DNA of 64,000 nucleotides from Rhodospirillales bacterium (GCA_016710335.1 JADJXQ010000001.1:641000-704999), one strand, 5' to 3'; shown: positions 29,393 through 39,550, counted from the first letter of the stretch. A program made the numbers and translations. The notes: generated from the letters alone by a model not told the origin.

Positions 29393-30946
29393 ATGCCTCT
29401 TGACGCCAAAATTCTCGAAACGTTCAGGGAACGTCGCAAGAAAGTCCTCGAAGGCGGTGGTGCGGCAAAAATCGCCAAACGTCACGAGAAAGGCCTGATG
29501 ACCGCTCGTGAACGGCTCCAATACCTGTTCCAGCCGGACACCTTCCAGGAGATCGGCGCCTACATCAAGCATCAGTGCACGTCTTTCGGGATGCAGGACG
29601 AGGACTATCCCGGCGACGGCATCGTATCGGGCACCGGCTATGTCGATGGTCGCCAAGTGACCGCCTTCAGCCAGGACTTTACCGTGCTCGGCGGCTCGCT
29701 CGGCAACATGCATGCGCGGCGCATGATCCAGGGCATGGACTACGCGCTGAAGAACGGTACGCCGCTGGTCGGCATCGCCGATTCCGGCGGCGCCCGCATC
29801 CAGGAGGGCGTAGACGCCTTGGCCGGCTACGGCCAGGTGTTCTACCGCAACGTGATCCTTTCGGGCGTCGTGCCGCAGATCTCGATCATCGCCGGGCCGT
29901 GCGCCGGCGGTGCCGCCTATTCGCCGGCGCTGACCGACTTCATCATCATGACCCGCGACAACGCCCAGCTGTTCATCACCGGTCCGCAGGTTATCAAGGC
30001 GGTGACCGGGCGCGAGGTCAGCATGGAGGACGTGGGCGGCGCGGTGATGCACGCCACGGTGAGCGGCAACGTCCACTTCGTCGCCGATGACGACCGCCAC
30101 GCGCTGGACATCGCCAAGCAGTTGTTGAGCTACCTGCCTTCGAACAATTCCGACGATCCGCCGCACCGGCCGACCCCGGCCGTGACGATGGCGGACGACA
30201 GCGGCATGGACAAGCTGGTGCAGTCGGATCCGTCGTCCGCCATGGACATGCACGCCATTCTGCTGCGCCTCGTCGACGGCGGCCAATTCCTCGAGGTCCA
30301 TGCGGGTTTTGCCAAGAACATGATCGTCGGGTTCGGCCGGGTCGAGGGCATCGTCGTCGGCTTCCTCGCCAACAACTCGATGGAAAAGGCCGGTTGCCTC
30401 GACATCGACTCGTCCGACAAGGCCGCCCGCTTCATTCGCTTCTGCAATGCGTTCAACATCCCGATCACCACCCTGGTCGACGTTCCCGGGTTCCTGCCGG
30501 GCATCGAGCAGGAACGGGGCGGCATCATCCGCCACGGCGCCAAGATGCTGTTCGCGTACTCGGGCTGCACGGTGCCGAAGATCACCCTGCTGCTTCGCAA
30601 GTCGTACGGCGGCGCCTACCTCGCCATGTGCAGCCAGGATCTCGGCGCCGATGTCGTCTACGCGTGGCCGACCGCCGAGGTCGCAGTGATGGGCGCCGAT
30701 GGCGCCGTCAACATCCTGCATCGGGACCGGCTCAAGCAGGCCGAGGATCCGGCCAAGCTCAGAGCGGAGCTGGTGGCAGAGTATCGAGCCGAATTCGCGT
30801 CGCCTTATATGGCCGCGGCGCGTGGCTACGTGACCGACATCATCGCGCCGGCGCGCACCCGCTCCGTCCTGTCGATGTCGCTGCGCAAGCTTCTGAACAA
30901 GCGCGAAATGCGCCCGCCGAAGAAGCACGGCAACATCCCACTCTAA
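29393..30946 (+). CDS. mmdA: Methylmalonyl-CoA decarboxylase carboxyltransferase subunit
   Basis: A 517-residue carboxyltransferase of the acyl-CoA carboxylase beta type: KRHEKGLMTARERLQYLF at the start, DSGGARIQEGVDALAGYG and AGPCAGGAAYSPALTDF for the two oxyanion holes, GFLPGIEQERGGIIRHGAKM, and the usual C-terminal RSVLSMSLRKLLNKRE. The same fold serves propionyl-CoA carboxylase; the operon partners (membrane beta subunit, separate biotin carrier, OAD gamma-like protein, no biotin carboxylase) point to the Na+-pumping decarboxylase. It transfers CO2 from (S)-methylmalonyl-CoA to biotin. Confidence 0.88.
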   Translation: MPLDAKILETFRERRKKVLEGGGAAKIAKRHEKGLMTARERLQYLFQPDTFQEIGAYIKHQCTSFGMQDEDYPGDGIVSGTGYVDGRQVTAFSQDFTVLGGSLGNMHARRMIQGMDYALKNGTPLVGIADSGGARIQEGVDALAGYGQVFYRNVILSGVVPQISIIAGPCAGGAAYSPALTDFIIMTRDNAQLFITGPQVIKAVTGREVSMEDVGGAVMHATVSGNVHFVADDDRHALDIAKQLLSYLPSNNSDDPPHRPTPAVTMADDSGMDKLVQSDPSSAMDMHAILLRLVDGGQFLEVHAGFAKNMIVGFGRVEGIVVGFLANNSMEKAGCLDIDSSDKAARFIRFCNAFNIPITTLVDVPGFLPGIEQERGGIIRHGAKMLFAYSGCTVPKITLLLRKSYGGAYLAMCSQDLGADVVYAWPTAEVAVMGADGAVNILHRDRLKQAEDPAKLRAELVAEYRAEFASPYMAAARGYVTDIIAPARTRSVLSMSLRKLLNKREMRPPKKHGNIPL

Positions 30947-31023
30947 CCGCCGGTTCCACGCGCCGGGCCTTGACCTGGCGGTGCTGAAACAGAGCTGACG
31001 GCCATGAAACAAGGGAAGAAAGA

Positions 31024-31392
31024 ATGCAGGAAGCAGTGACGACCTCCGTCGGCGGTGCATTAGGTACTGCGTTTTTCGGCTACGTGATGACCATCGTCGT
31101 CTCGCTTGCGGCGGCCCTCCTGATCTGGGGTATCGTCAAGTCGCTCGAGAGGATGCATGGCGGGGGCAAGGCCGCGGCGGCGTCGGCAGCGGTCAGGATC
31201 TCCGTTGCTGCCGAGCCGGAGCCGATCGACGAAACGGCGCAACACGCGGCGGTCATCGCCGCGGCTGTTTACGCGCACATCGGGGCGCATCGGCTGGTTC
31301 ACATCGCCGAGGCCACGACCTCGGTCGGATGGCGCACCACCGGCCGGGCCATTCATCAGACATCGCATTCGCCCCGGCGCTCAGCCGACTGA
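31024..31392 (+). CDS. mmdD: OAD gamma/MmdD-like small membrane subunit
   Basis: A 122-residue protein with one N-terminal membrane span (FFGYVMTIVVSLAAALLIWG) and a soluble tail that is Ala-rich with a helical acidic segment. This is the layout of the decarboxylase gamma/delta subunits that tether the cytoplasmic parts to the membrane. The sequence family is poorly conserved, so assignment relies on position and architecture. AAGGGAAG precedes the ATG. Confidence 0.75.
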   Translation: MQEAVTTSVGGALGTAFFGYVMTIVVSLAAALLIWGIVKSLERMHGGGKAAAASAAVRISVAAEPEPIDETAQHAAVIAAAVYAHIGAHRLVHIAEATTSVGWRTTGRAIHQTSHSPRRSAD

Positions 31393-31425
31393 GGGTGACA
31401 TTTTCGAAGTTGAGGGGTAGGGAAA

Positions 31426-31827
31426 ATGGTTAAGCAGTTGAAGATTACCGTTGAAGGCAAGGTCTACGACGTCACTGTGGAGGACGTCAGCGAAGACGCC
31501 GGAAGCACCTTCTATCCCGCGCCGGGGATGACGGCGACTTCCGCCGCTCCGGTCGCCCGGCCCGCCCCGTCCGCTGCGCCGGCCGCCAAACCGGCCGCTG
31601 CACCCGCGGCGGGCGCTGGCGACAAGACCGCGCCGATGGGCGGCGTCATCATCGAGATCTCCGTCAAGGAAGGCGACAAGGTCAAGACCGGCGATCAGGT
31701 CGCGATCATCGAGGCGATGAAGATGAAACAGGTCATCGCCTCGGATCACGAGGGCACGGTATCGAAGATCCATGTCAAGGTCGGTGAAGCGGTCGACGCC
31801 GGTCAGCCCCTGATGACCATCTCCTAG
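31426..31827 (+). CDS. mmdC: Biotin carboxyl carrier subunit
   Basis: A 133-residue carrier: N-terminal globular start (KQLKITVEGKVYDVTVEDV), an Ala/Pro linker (PAPSAAPAAKPAAAPAAGAG) and a C-terminal biotinyl domain. Lys99 in EAMKMK is the biotinylation site, with Gly-rich turns on both sides. It shuttles CO2 between the carboxyltransferase and the membrane decarboxylase. It lies 33 bases after mmdD and 15 bases before the beta subunit gene. Confidence 0.9.
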   Translation: MVKQLKITVEGKVYDVTVEDVSEDAGSTFYPAPGMTATSAAPVARPAPSAAPAAKPAAAPAAGAGDKTAPMGGVIIEISVKEGDKVKTGDQVAIIEAMKMKQVIASDHEGTVSKIHVKVGEAVDAGQPLMTIS

Positions 31828-31842
31828 GCGCGGAGCAGCGCC

Positions 31843-33117
31843 ATGGGCGACATCGAATTCCTGCAGATCTTCCAAGGTATCGCGACCCTAGCGGATTCCG
31901 ATCCGGCGTTGATGATCGGGAGGATCGCCCTCATCGCGACCGGTTTCCTCCTCATCTATCTCGGCAAGAAGGGCGTGCTCGAGGCCCTGATCATGATCCC
32001 GATGGGACTCGGCATGGCGGCCATCAACGCCGCCGTCATGTTCGTGCCACCAAGTATGGTGCTCCCGGATCAGGTGGACCCTGTGACGCACATGGGTAAG
32101 GGCACGTTGTTCCTCAGTCCCCTCATCTCGGAGGGGGCGCAGTGGGCCAACATGCTACAGATCCAGTGGCTGCAGCCTGTCTACTCGTTCACCTTCTCGA
32201 ACGGTCTCATCGCCTGCCTTGTGTTCCTCGGCATCGGCTCGCTGCTCGACGTCGGGTTCGTCATGGCGCGTCCGTTCAAGAGCATGTTCATTGCCCTCTG
32301 CGGCGAATTGGGGACGTTTGTCGCCTTGCCGCTCGCGATCCTGTTGGGTCTGCCGCTGGCAGACGCGGCGGCCACGGCCACCATAGGCGGCGCCGACGGA
32401 CCAATGGTATTGTTCGCGGCCTTGATGCTGTCCGAGGACCTGTTCGTGCCAATCACCGTGGTGGCCTACCTCTATCTCGGCCTCACCTACGGCGGATATC
32501 CGTTCATGATCAAGGCGCTGGTTCCGCGACACATCCGTGGACTGGCGATGCCGCCCGAGAAAACCCGTACGATCACGCCTGACGAAAAAATCGTGTTCGC
32601 CGTCGTGGCGGCGACCGCTCTTTGTCTCCTCTTCCCGGTGGCCTCGCCGCTGTTTCTGTCGCTGTTCACCGGCGTGGTGATCCGCGAGAGCGGTCTCACC
32701 CACTTCCACGAACTGTTCAGCAGCACCATCCTCTATGGCGCGACGTTTTTCCTGGGCCTGTTGCTGGGCGTCTTGTGTGAAGCCAGCACCATCCTCCAGC
32801 CGGAGGTGCTGATCCTGCTGATCATCGGCATCATCGCGCTCACCTTCTCGGGACTCGGCGGCCTCATGGGCGGCTACGTGCTGTACTTCTGGTACAAGCG
32901 CAAGGGCATCAACTACAACCCGGTGATCGGCATCGCCGCCGTGAGTTGCGTGCCGACCACGTCCAAGGTCGCCCAGAAGTGCGTTTCCGAGGTCAACCCC
33001 GGCGCGATCATCATGCCGCACGCGCTCGGCTGCAACATCTCGGGCGTCATCACCTCGGCAGTGTTCGCTGCGGTGTTGATCACCGTGGTGCGAGCCGCGG
33101 GCGGGGGCGCGTTCTAA
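31843..33117 (+). CDS. mmdB: Na+-translocating decarboxylase beta subunit
   Basis: A 424-residue membrane subunit of the OadB/MmdB/GcdB family that removes CO2 from carboxybiotin and pumps Na+ outward. Conserved landmarks are FLGIGSLLDVGFVMARPF, GELGTFVALPLAILLG, the signature GGADGPMVLFAA with the Na+-binding Asp, and the C-terminal IIMPHALGCNISGVI. It completes a four-subunit Na+ pump. Na+-pumping methylmalonyl-CoA decarboxylases are best known from anaerobes and are not usual in aerobic alphaproteobacteria. Confidence 0.93.
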   Translation: MGDIEFLQIFQGIATLADSDPALMIGRIALIATGFLLIYLGKKGVLEALIMIPMGLGMAAINAAVMFVPPSMVLPDQVDPVTHMGKGTLFLSPLISEGAQWANMLQIQWLQPVYSFTFSNGLIACLVFLGIGSLLDVGFVMARPFKSMFIALCGELGTFVALPLAILLGLPLADAAATATIGGADGPMVLFAALMLSEDLFVPITVVAYLYLGLTYGGYPFMIKALVPRHIRGLAMPPEKTRTITPDEKIVFAVVAATALCLLFPVASPLFLSLFTGVVIRESGLTHFHELFSSTILYGATFFLGLLLGVLCEASTILQPEVLILLIIGIIALTFSGLGGLMGGYVLYFWYKRKGINYNPVIGIAAVSCVPTTSKVAQKCVSEVNPGAIIMPHALGCNISGVITSAVFAAVLITVVRAAGGGAF

Positions 33118-33132
33118 CACGGCTGGTCGGCA

Positions 33133-33384
33133 TTGACGGAGCCGCCCCGCTCTCCGCCAATTTGGTTGCGTCTGCCCCGATGGCTCTACTGGGTCGTCGG
33201 GGCGGCGATCGCCTTCGCCGGCGCCTACCTGTTTCGCGGGCTGGGTGATCAATTCTCGATCCACCAACGCTGGCCGTTCTGGCTCGCCGGCACCGCCGCC
33301 ATCTTCGTCGGCCTGTGGGTCCTGTCGCTCGGCACCAAATCCCGACTCAACGCCTCCAGCCATCAACACCGTAGAAAACCTTAG
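33133..33384 (+). CDS. Small two-span membrane protein
   Basis: An 83-residue frame 15 bases after mmdB, starting at a TTG. It encodes two hydrophobic spans (WVVGAAIAFAGAYLF; FWLAGTAAIFVGLWVLSLG). There is no clear ribosome site, and I know no family. It may be an operon accessory or chance. Confidence 0.4.
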   Translation: MTEPPRSPPIWLRLPRWLYWVVGAAIAFAGAYLFRGLGDQFSIHQRWPFWLAGTAAIFVGLWVLSLGTKSRLNASSHQHRRKP

Positions 33385-33410
33385 GGTGGATTAGCGAAGC
33401 GTAATCCGCC
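33384..33410 (+). repeat. REP-like hairpin
   Basis: GGTGGATTAGC, loop GAA, GC, bulged G, TAATCCGCC. The fold (GAA loop, one bulged G) is the same as that of the hairpin at 39473 beside the REP-associated transposase gene, and this type of GGTGGATTA-TAATCCGCC unit is widespread in REP families. It lies immediately after the small frame at 33133. Confidence 0.7.
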
Positions 33411-33616
33411 AATCGTGCATCCGAGACATCGAGCCGAGCCGGCGGATCATGGCTTTGCACTTTCCCGAACCCGGTTCTCGCCGGTATCGCTCAGCCTTGA
33501 CCCGCGCCGTGCCGGCGTCTACATGCCTTCATTGATCCGATAGGCGCGCCCGACCGCGGGCGACTCGCACCCCTGATTTCGCCGGTCTCCCGGCGCGCCA
33601 TCGGCATACATCCGAC

Positions 33617-33703
33617 TACATCCGCATACATTTTCGTATCGGATTCGGACACATTCTGAAGGAAATCAGTATCTTAGGCCTGTCTGGCCTGTGTCCGACC
33701 GCA
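33617..33703 (+). repeat. Dispersed 87-bp intergenic element, copy A
   Basis: An ungapped hand alignment with 42418-42504 gives 62 identical bases of 87, highest in TACATC-GCATAC, CGGATT-GGACACAT and GCCT-T-GCCTGT. The intergenic region 33385-33782 otherwise contains no convincing gene. It could be a transposon end, a regulatory leader or an unnamed repeat. Confidence 0.6.
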
Positions 33704-33782
33704 AAAAACGAACGGAAATCCTGCAAATTCTTCGGGTGGCGGCCGTGCTCTCGATCAGCGCGACCCGAAGACGCGTGGCCGA

Positions 33783-34516
33783 TTACACGCCCAGGTGCCG
33801 GTGGAGAAAGTCGGGGTCCTGCATCAGGGCGGCGCCGTCGGCGTCGAACACCACTTCGCCCTTGACCAGGATGACGTGGCGATCGGCGACGTCGATCAGC
33901 TTACCGACGTTCTTGTCGACGACGATGCAGGCGATGCCGGCACGTTTGATGCGTGCGATCACCCGCCAGATCTCCTCACGGACCAGCGGCGCCAAGCCCT
34001 CCGTTGCTTCGTCCAGCAGCATGATCGCCGGATTGGTCATCAACGCCCGGCCAATGGTCAGCATCTGCTGCTCGCCGCCGGACAGCGCGGCGCCGGAACT
34101 GCCGGCGCGCTCGGCGAGGTTGGGGAACAACTCCAGCACCGTCTCCAGCGTCCAGTCCCGGCGGCCGCCGACGCCCGCGCGCGCCGCCATCACCAGGTTC
34201 TCGCGCACGGTCAGGTTGGGGAAGATGCCGCGGCCCTCCGGCACGTACGCCACCCCCGACGCGGCGATGCGATAGGTGGCGAGACGCCGGGTGTCGCGAC
34301 CGAACGCGACCACCGACCCGCGGCTCGGTCGAACGAGCCCCATGATGGAGCGGAGCGCCGTGGTCTTGCCCATGCCGTTCCGCCCCATCAGGCTGATACA
34401 CTCGCCGCGCCGCAGCGAGAACGAGACGCCGCGGAGGATGTGGCTGGCGCCGTAGTGGGTGTGGACGTCGCGAAGTTCGAGCACCGTCTCGGCCGCGGCG
34501 GGCACATCGCGCTCTC

Positions 34517-34520
<4 letters not shown>
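33783..34520 (-). CDS. livF: ABC transporter ATP-binding protein (LivF type)
   Basis: A 245-residue ATPase of the branched-chain amino acid importer family. Walker A is GRNGMGKTTA, signature ALSGGEQQMLTIGRALM, Walker B MLLDEATEGL. The start overlaps the livG stop by 4 bases (ATGA). It is the last gene of the importer operon. Such importers also carry urea, amides or aromatic acids; specificity depends on the binding protein. Confidence 0.9.
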
Positions 34521-35349
<829 letters not shown>

Positions 35350-35353
<4 letters not shown>

Positions 35354-36348
35354 GCCGGGGTGGATCTGCTCTTGCGAACGCCGGACGCGGTCGTCAGCAA
35401 GACGCCGGCGAGGCCGTTCTTGAGCAGGAGCACCACGCCGATCACGAACGCCCCCATCAGTATCTGCCAGTGCTCGGCCAGGATCCCGACGATGGCGCGG
35501 TCGCGAACGATCTCCTCGACGCCGATCAGCGCCACCGCACCGATCAGGGCGCCGAACAGGGTGCCGATGCCGCCGAGGATGACCATAACCAGGCCAATGC
35601 CGGATTCCCGCCAGCCCAGCAACTGCGGCGCCACGAAGCCGTCGATGCAGGCGAACAGGAACCCCGCGAGCCCGGCGATGGTGGCGGAGAGGACGAAGCT
35701 CGCCAGCTTGAAGCGGTAGGTGTCGTAGCCGAGCGCCCGCATGCGGTGCTCGTTGACCTTGATGCCCTGGATCACCTCGCCGAATGGCGAGCGCAGCACC
35801 ACCACCAGCCCGGCGTAACAGGCGACCAATGCGCCGAGCGCGAAATAGTAGAGGGTCTCGCGGCTGTCGAAATCCAGGATCGTAACCCCGCCGATGGTCA
35901 TTGCCGGTTTGAACCAGATGTAGGCGCCGTCGGAGCCGCCGGCGATCGGCGAGTCGTGAAACAGAAAGAACAACATCTGCGCGAAGGCCAAGGTCACCAT
36001 GATGAAATAGATGCCGCTGGTCCGCACCACCAACGCGCCGATGACGAGTGCCGCGAGAGCCGTCACGCCGAGGCTGACCGGCAGCGCCAGCAACAGGTTG
36101 GCGGCCTCGCTTTCGGGCGCGAAGAGTTGCAGCGCGTAGGCCGCGAGCCCAAAGAACGCCGCATGGCCAAAGCTCACCAGGCCGGTGTAGCCGATCAGCA
36201 GGTCGAGGCTCATGGCGAAGATGGCGAACACGATCATGCGGGTCGCCACCTTGATCGCGTAGGTCTCGCCAAGCACCGGGACCAAGGCCAGGGCGATCAC
36301 CATGGCGACCAGCGCCAGCATCACGCCGCGGCCGGGGAGGGTGATCAT
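35350..36348 (-). CDS. livM: ABC transporter permease (LivM type)
   Basis: A 332-residue permease with about eight or nine spans, the start MITLPGRGVMLALVAM being preferred to longer frames. The family loop between spans, FGEVIQGIKVNEHRMRALGY with the EAA-like SPFGEV, and the C-terminal GGIGTLFGALIGAVAL are present. It pairs with LivH to form the membrane channel. It ends with a 4-base overlap into livG. Confidence 0.9.
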
Positions 36349-36353
36349 CGCGG

Positions 36354-37223
36354 CTACGCCACCCGGCCGTAGAGGCCGGCCGGGCGCCACAGAAGGATCG
36401 CCGCCATCAGCCCGTAGACGGTCACCGCGGCGAAGTCTGGGAGGAACACCTTGCCGTAGACGTCGGCGAGGCCGATCAAGAGGGCGCCGACGAATGCCCC
36501 CTTGATGGAGCCGATGCCGCCGATGACGACGACGACGAAAGAGATGATCAGCACCTGTTCGCCGATTCCGGGATAGACCGATTCGACCGGCGCCGCGATG
36601 ATGCCGGCCAGCGCCGCGAGGGTCACGCCGATCGCGAAAACGGTGGCGAAAAGAAGCCCGGTGTTGATCCCAAGGCACTGCACCATCTCCGGATTGGAGG
36701 CGCCGGCGCGGATCCACATGCCGAGGCGGGTGCGCTGGATCAAAAGGTACAAGGCGCCGGCGATGGCGAGGCAGCAGGCCGACAGGAACAGCCGGTAGAC
36801 CGGATAGCTGAGCGTCTCCGTCAACGCCACCGAGCCGCTCAGCAGCGCCGGAATCGGCACGCCGTGCGGATCATCGCCCCACAAGAGCGACTGCAGTTCG
36901 TTGAAAATGAGAATGAGCCCGAACGTCAGCAGCACCTGCTGCAGATGCTCGCGGCGGTAAAGGTGGGAGATGAACACCCGCTCGACCACCAGCCCGAACA
37001 GCGCCGCCAGCGGCGCGCCGAGCAGAATGGCGCCAAAGATGCTGCCGGTCCATTGGGTCAGCGACAAGGCTAGATAGGCGCCGAGCATGTAGAACGAGCC
37101 GTGCGCCAGATTGATCACCCCCATGATCCCGAAAATGATGGTGAGCCCGCTGGCGATCAGGAACAGCAGCAGCCCGTACTGGAGCCCGTTCAGGGTCTGG
37201 ATGAGAAAGAACGTCGGGTCCAT
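36354..37223 (-). CDS. livH: ABC transporter permease (LivH type)
   Basis: A 289-residue permease with the LivH start (FFLIQTLNGLQYGLLLFLIA), MGVINLAHGSFYMLGAY in the first part, and GGIGSIKGAFVGALLIGLAD near the end. The ATG at 37223 gives the canonical start; a TTG nine bases earlier is possible. It is five bases from livM. A hairpin at 37275-37291 lies between the binding-protein gene and this one. Confidence 0.9.
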   Translation of the reverse strand: MDPTFFLIQTLNGLQYGLLLFLIASGLTIIFGIMGVINLAHGSFYMLGAYLALSLTQWTGSIFGAILLGAPLAALFGLVVERVFISHLYRREHLQQVLLTFGLILIFNELQSLLWGDDPHGVPIPALLSGSVALTETLSYPVYRLFLSACCLAIAGALYLLIQRTRLGMWIRAGASNPEMVQCLGINTGLLFATVFAIGVTLAALAGIIAAPVESVYPGIGEQVLIISFVVVVIGGIGSIKGAFVGALLIGLADVYGKVFLPDFAAVTVYGLMAAILLWRPAGLYGRVA

Positions 37224-37274
37224 CGCGCGCAACGGTTGGTTCGGTGCAGGGTGTACGGTCTCGTCGGGCAGGTG

Positions 37275-37291
37275 CGGGCGGCCGCCGCCCG
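37275..37291 (-). terminator. Intercistronic hairpin between binding protein and livH
   Basis: CGGGCGG (37275-37281), loop CCG, CCGCCCG (37285-37291): 7 perfect GC-rich pairs. There is no T-run, so it would act as a partial attenuator or as 3'-end protection that sets higher binding-protein than permease expression. Confidence 0.4.
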
Positions 37292-37327
37292 TGAGCCGGG
37301 CAGCGGCCGCAGCATATCCAGGCCGGC

Positions 37328-38523
37328 TCAGCCGGTCATCTTGCAGCCTTTGGCCGGATCGGACAGGGCCTCCGCGGCCGTGCTGACGACCACGTTGTCG
37401 CCGTTGCGGACTTGGCGCAGGTAGATGTTCTGCACCGGATTGTGGGAGGGCGACAGCTTGAAGGGCCCCCGGGGCGAGGAAAACTCGGCCGCGGCCATGG
37501 CCTCTATGATCGCCTCCCGCTCGCCGGTGTCGCCCTGCACCGCCTCCAGCCCGATGCGGATCAATTCGCCCGCGTCGTAGCCCTGCACGGCGTAGACGTC
37601 GGCTTCCTTGCCGAACCTGTCCTTGTAGGCGGCGCGAAACGCCTTGTTGGCCGGAGTGTCGAGGCTATCTGCGTAATGCAGGGTGGTGCGGATTCCTTCC
37701 GCAGCCTCTCCTTGCGCGCCGGTGACGCCTTCCGTCAGGAACCCCGGCCCGACCAGTTCGATGCCCTGGAGGCCGGCTGCATGCCAGTCCTTGACAAACT
37801 TGACGGCGCCGCCGCCGGCGTAGAACGAATAGACCGCATCGGGCTTGATGGAGGCGATCTCGGTCAGCGCCGCCTGGAAGTTCACTTCCGGAAACGTAAC
37901 GCCGATCTCCTTGACGATGGTGCCGCCGGCCGGCAGGAATCCGTCCTTGAACCCCTGCTCCATTTCCTTGCCGGCTGCGTAGTTCCACGAGCACAGCACG
38001 ACGTTTTTTTTGCCTTCGTCGACCAGGATCTTGCCCAAGGGATGGCCCGGCTGCCAGTTGGAGAACGACGTGCGGAAGATGTTGGGTCCGCACAACGGGC
38101 CGGTCACCGCATCGGCGCCGGCGTTGGGGTCGATGGTGATGGTGCCCTCCTCGCGGGCGATCTTGACCATCGCCATGGCGACGCCGGAGTGCACCGGTCC
38201 GACCAGGAAATCCACCTTCTCCTGGTTGATGAGCTTGGTAGTCAGTTCCGCGGCCTTCGGCGGCGACGCTTCGCTGTCGACCTTGATCAGCTCGACCTCC
38301 CGGCCGCCCAGCTTGCCGCCGGTCTCGGCGAGCTTCAGCTCGACGGCGTTGGTGATGGCGTCGCCGAGCGCCGCGTAGGTGCCGCTGTAGGGCAGCAGAA
38401 AACCGATACGCACCTTGGCCTGCTGACCGATGGCGATCGGGTCGGGATGACGGACGCGACGGCGGCCGCGGTGGCGAAGCGGAGCGTATCACGGCGCGAA
38501 ATGCCGGCCGTTCGATCGTGCAT
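37328..38523 (-). CDS. ABC transporter substrate-binding protein, frameshifted after its Tat signal
   Basis: The mature domain is a typical leucine/amide-type periplasmic binding protein (RIGFLLPYSGTYAALGDAI, LVGPVHSGVAMAM, YAVQGYDAGELIRIGLEAV). The start at 38523 has AGGAGG upstream and opens a twin-arginine signal, ISRRDTLRFATAAAVASVI, but in another frame. Adding one base in the GGG at 38444-38446 joins it to PDPIAIGQQAKVRIGF. Without that, translation from 38523 gives a short nonsense peptide, and only a leaderless protein from the GTG at 38413 could be made. Either a real inactivating deletion or a sequencing error. First gene of the importer operon. Confidence 0.82.
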
Positions 38524-38670
38524 GATTTTTCCTCCTGCCGATGGTCCGCCTTGTCGCGGACACGTGCGGCGCAATTTTCCGGCCCCCCTGCGGCCCGTGC
38601 GCCGATCTCTTGTGCGGCACTAGAGTATCATCATGGGGATGCGACGCACAATATTGAACTGAAGCCAACA

Positions 38671-38684
38671 TGCATAATGATTCA
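38671..38684 (-). promoter_or_regulatory. Imperfect palindrome upstream of the binding-protein gene
   Basis: TGCATAATGATTCA, symmetrical at 10 of 14 positions and clearly related to TGCATTATAATGCA at 38796. On the minus strand it sits just upstream of a weak promoter, TTGTGC then 16 bases then GATACT. The two sites could bind the same regulator and control both directions. Confidence 0.4.
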
Positions 38685-38778
38685 TCTTGTGGCGCCGCAC
38701 CGACATCGATTTGCCGGATCGAGAACTGGTATAGCCGTTGTTTTCACGCGCGGCTTTGGCGGAGCCGTCGGTTCCCTC

Positions 38779-38809
38779 TTGTTGACCGCCGAACATGCAT
38801 TATAATGCA
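38779..38809 (+). promoter_or_regulatory. Promoter with palindromic operator over the -10 box
   Basis: TTGTTG (38779-38784), 16 bases, TATAAT (38801-38806). The -10 box is the centre of a perfect 14-base palindrome TGCATTATAATGCA (38796-38809), so a bound protein would block it. The next gene is the thioesterase at 38885. Confidence 0.5.
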
Positions 38810-38884
38810 GGATCGGCAGTGGCCGCGGCAACGTTCCCCGCAATGTCCACCGGTGGTGGCCGGGGCAGGTTCCAGGTGGATTAC

Positions 38885-39340
38885 ATGAGCGACGCACACC
38901 CGCACTCCGACCAGTGGATCGCGAGCTTCCTCGGAGCCGTCATGGCCTCCGAGTACGACCCCGAGGCAACCATGAACTCTCGCCTCTACATCGAGCGCTT
39001 CGATCAGGCGACGTGGTTCCTGATGCACGCCATCGGCTTCAGTCCGCGCTCGGTGAAGGCGTCCGGGCTGCGGATCGCCGTCGTCCGTCAGCACTTCCAG
39101 TACGTGCGGGAGTTGCGCGGCGGCGAACTGGTGCGCATCCAGAGCGGCTTCATCGCCGTCGGCAAGAAGCACCTGCGTTTTCTGCACCGGATGTTCGACG
39201 TGGAGAGCGGCGTGCTGGTGGCGACCAGCGACGTCACCGCCGTTCAGGCCAGCCTGGAGACCGGCAAGACGGTGCCGCTGGCGTCCGAGCAGATCGAGCG
39301 CGCCAAGGCATTCACCATCACCGACGCCACGATCGAGTAG
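38885..39340 (+). CDS. Hotdog-fold thioesterase-like protein
   Basis: A 151-residue protein with the hotdog pattern: NSRLYIERFDQATWFLMHAIGF helix, VRQHFQYVRELRGGELVRI strand pair, and HRMFDVESGVLVATSDV. It resembles acyl-CoA thioesterases of the 4-HBT group, but the usual Asp in a DxxGHxN motif is not obvious. The start at 38885 is chosen for the AGGTGG upstream. It is divergent from the importer operon and could share its regulation. Confidence 0.7.
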   Translation: MSDAHPHSDQWIASFLGAVMASEYDPEATMNSRLYIERFDQATWFLMHAIGFSPRSVKASGLRIAVVRQHFQYVRELRGGELVRIQSGFIAVGKKHLRFLHRMFDVESGVLVATSDVTAVQASLETGKTVPLASEQIERAKAFTITDATIE

Positions 39341-39472
39341 CGCCGGCATCCATGGGGCACGTCATTGCGAGCCTTTGCGCCGCCGACGCACGGCAATCCA
39401 GCAACATGACGCCGAGCGACGGAACCTGATCATGACCCGTAGCGGAAGCAAGCGGATGGTAGCTTTACAGTC

Positions 39473-39505
39473 GTAGGTCGGAATAGCCGAAGGCGTATTC
39501 CGAAG
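39473..39505 (+). repeat. REP-like hairpin next to the transposase gene
   Basis: CGGAATAGCC, loop GAA, GGC, bulged G, TATTCCG, flanked by GTAGGT. It lies about 45 bases upstream of the REP-associated transposase ATG at 39551, the usual position of a cognate REP. Structure matches the hairpin at 33384. Confidence 0.75.
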
Positions 39506-39550
39506 CATGAAGCCGATCGGATACGCTGACGAGAAGAACGGGGTCGACCC

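Noticed and set aside
29162..31060. Minus-strand frame of 632 codons opposite mmdA
   Set aside because: Shadow frame; composition is biased to Arg/His/Gly and shows no domain.
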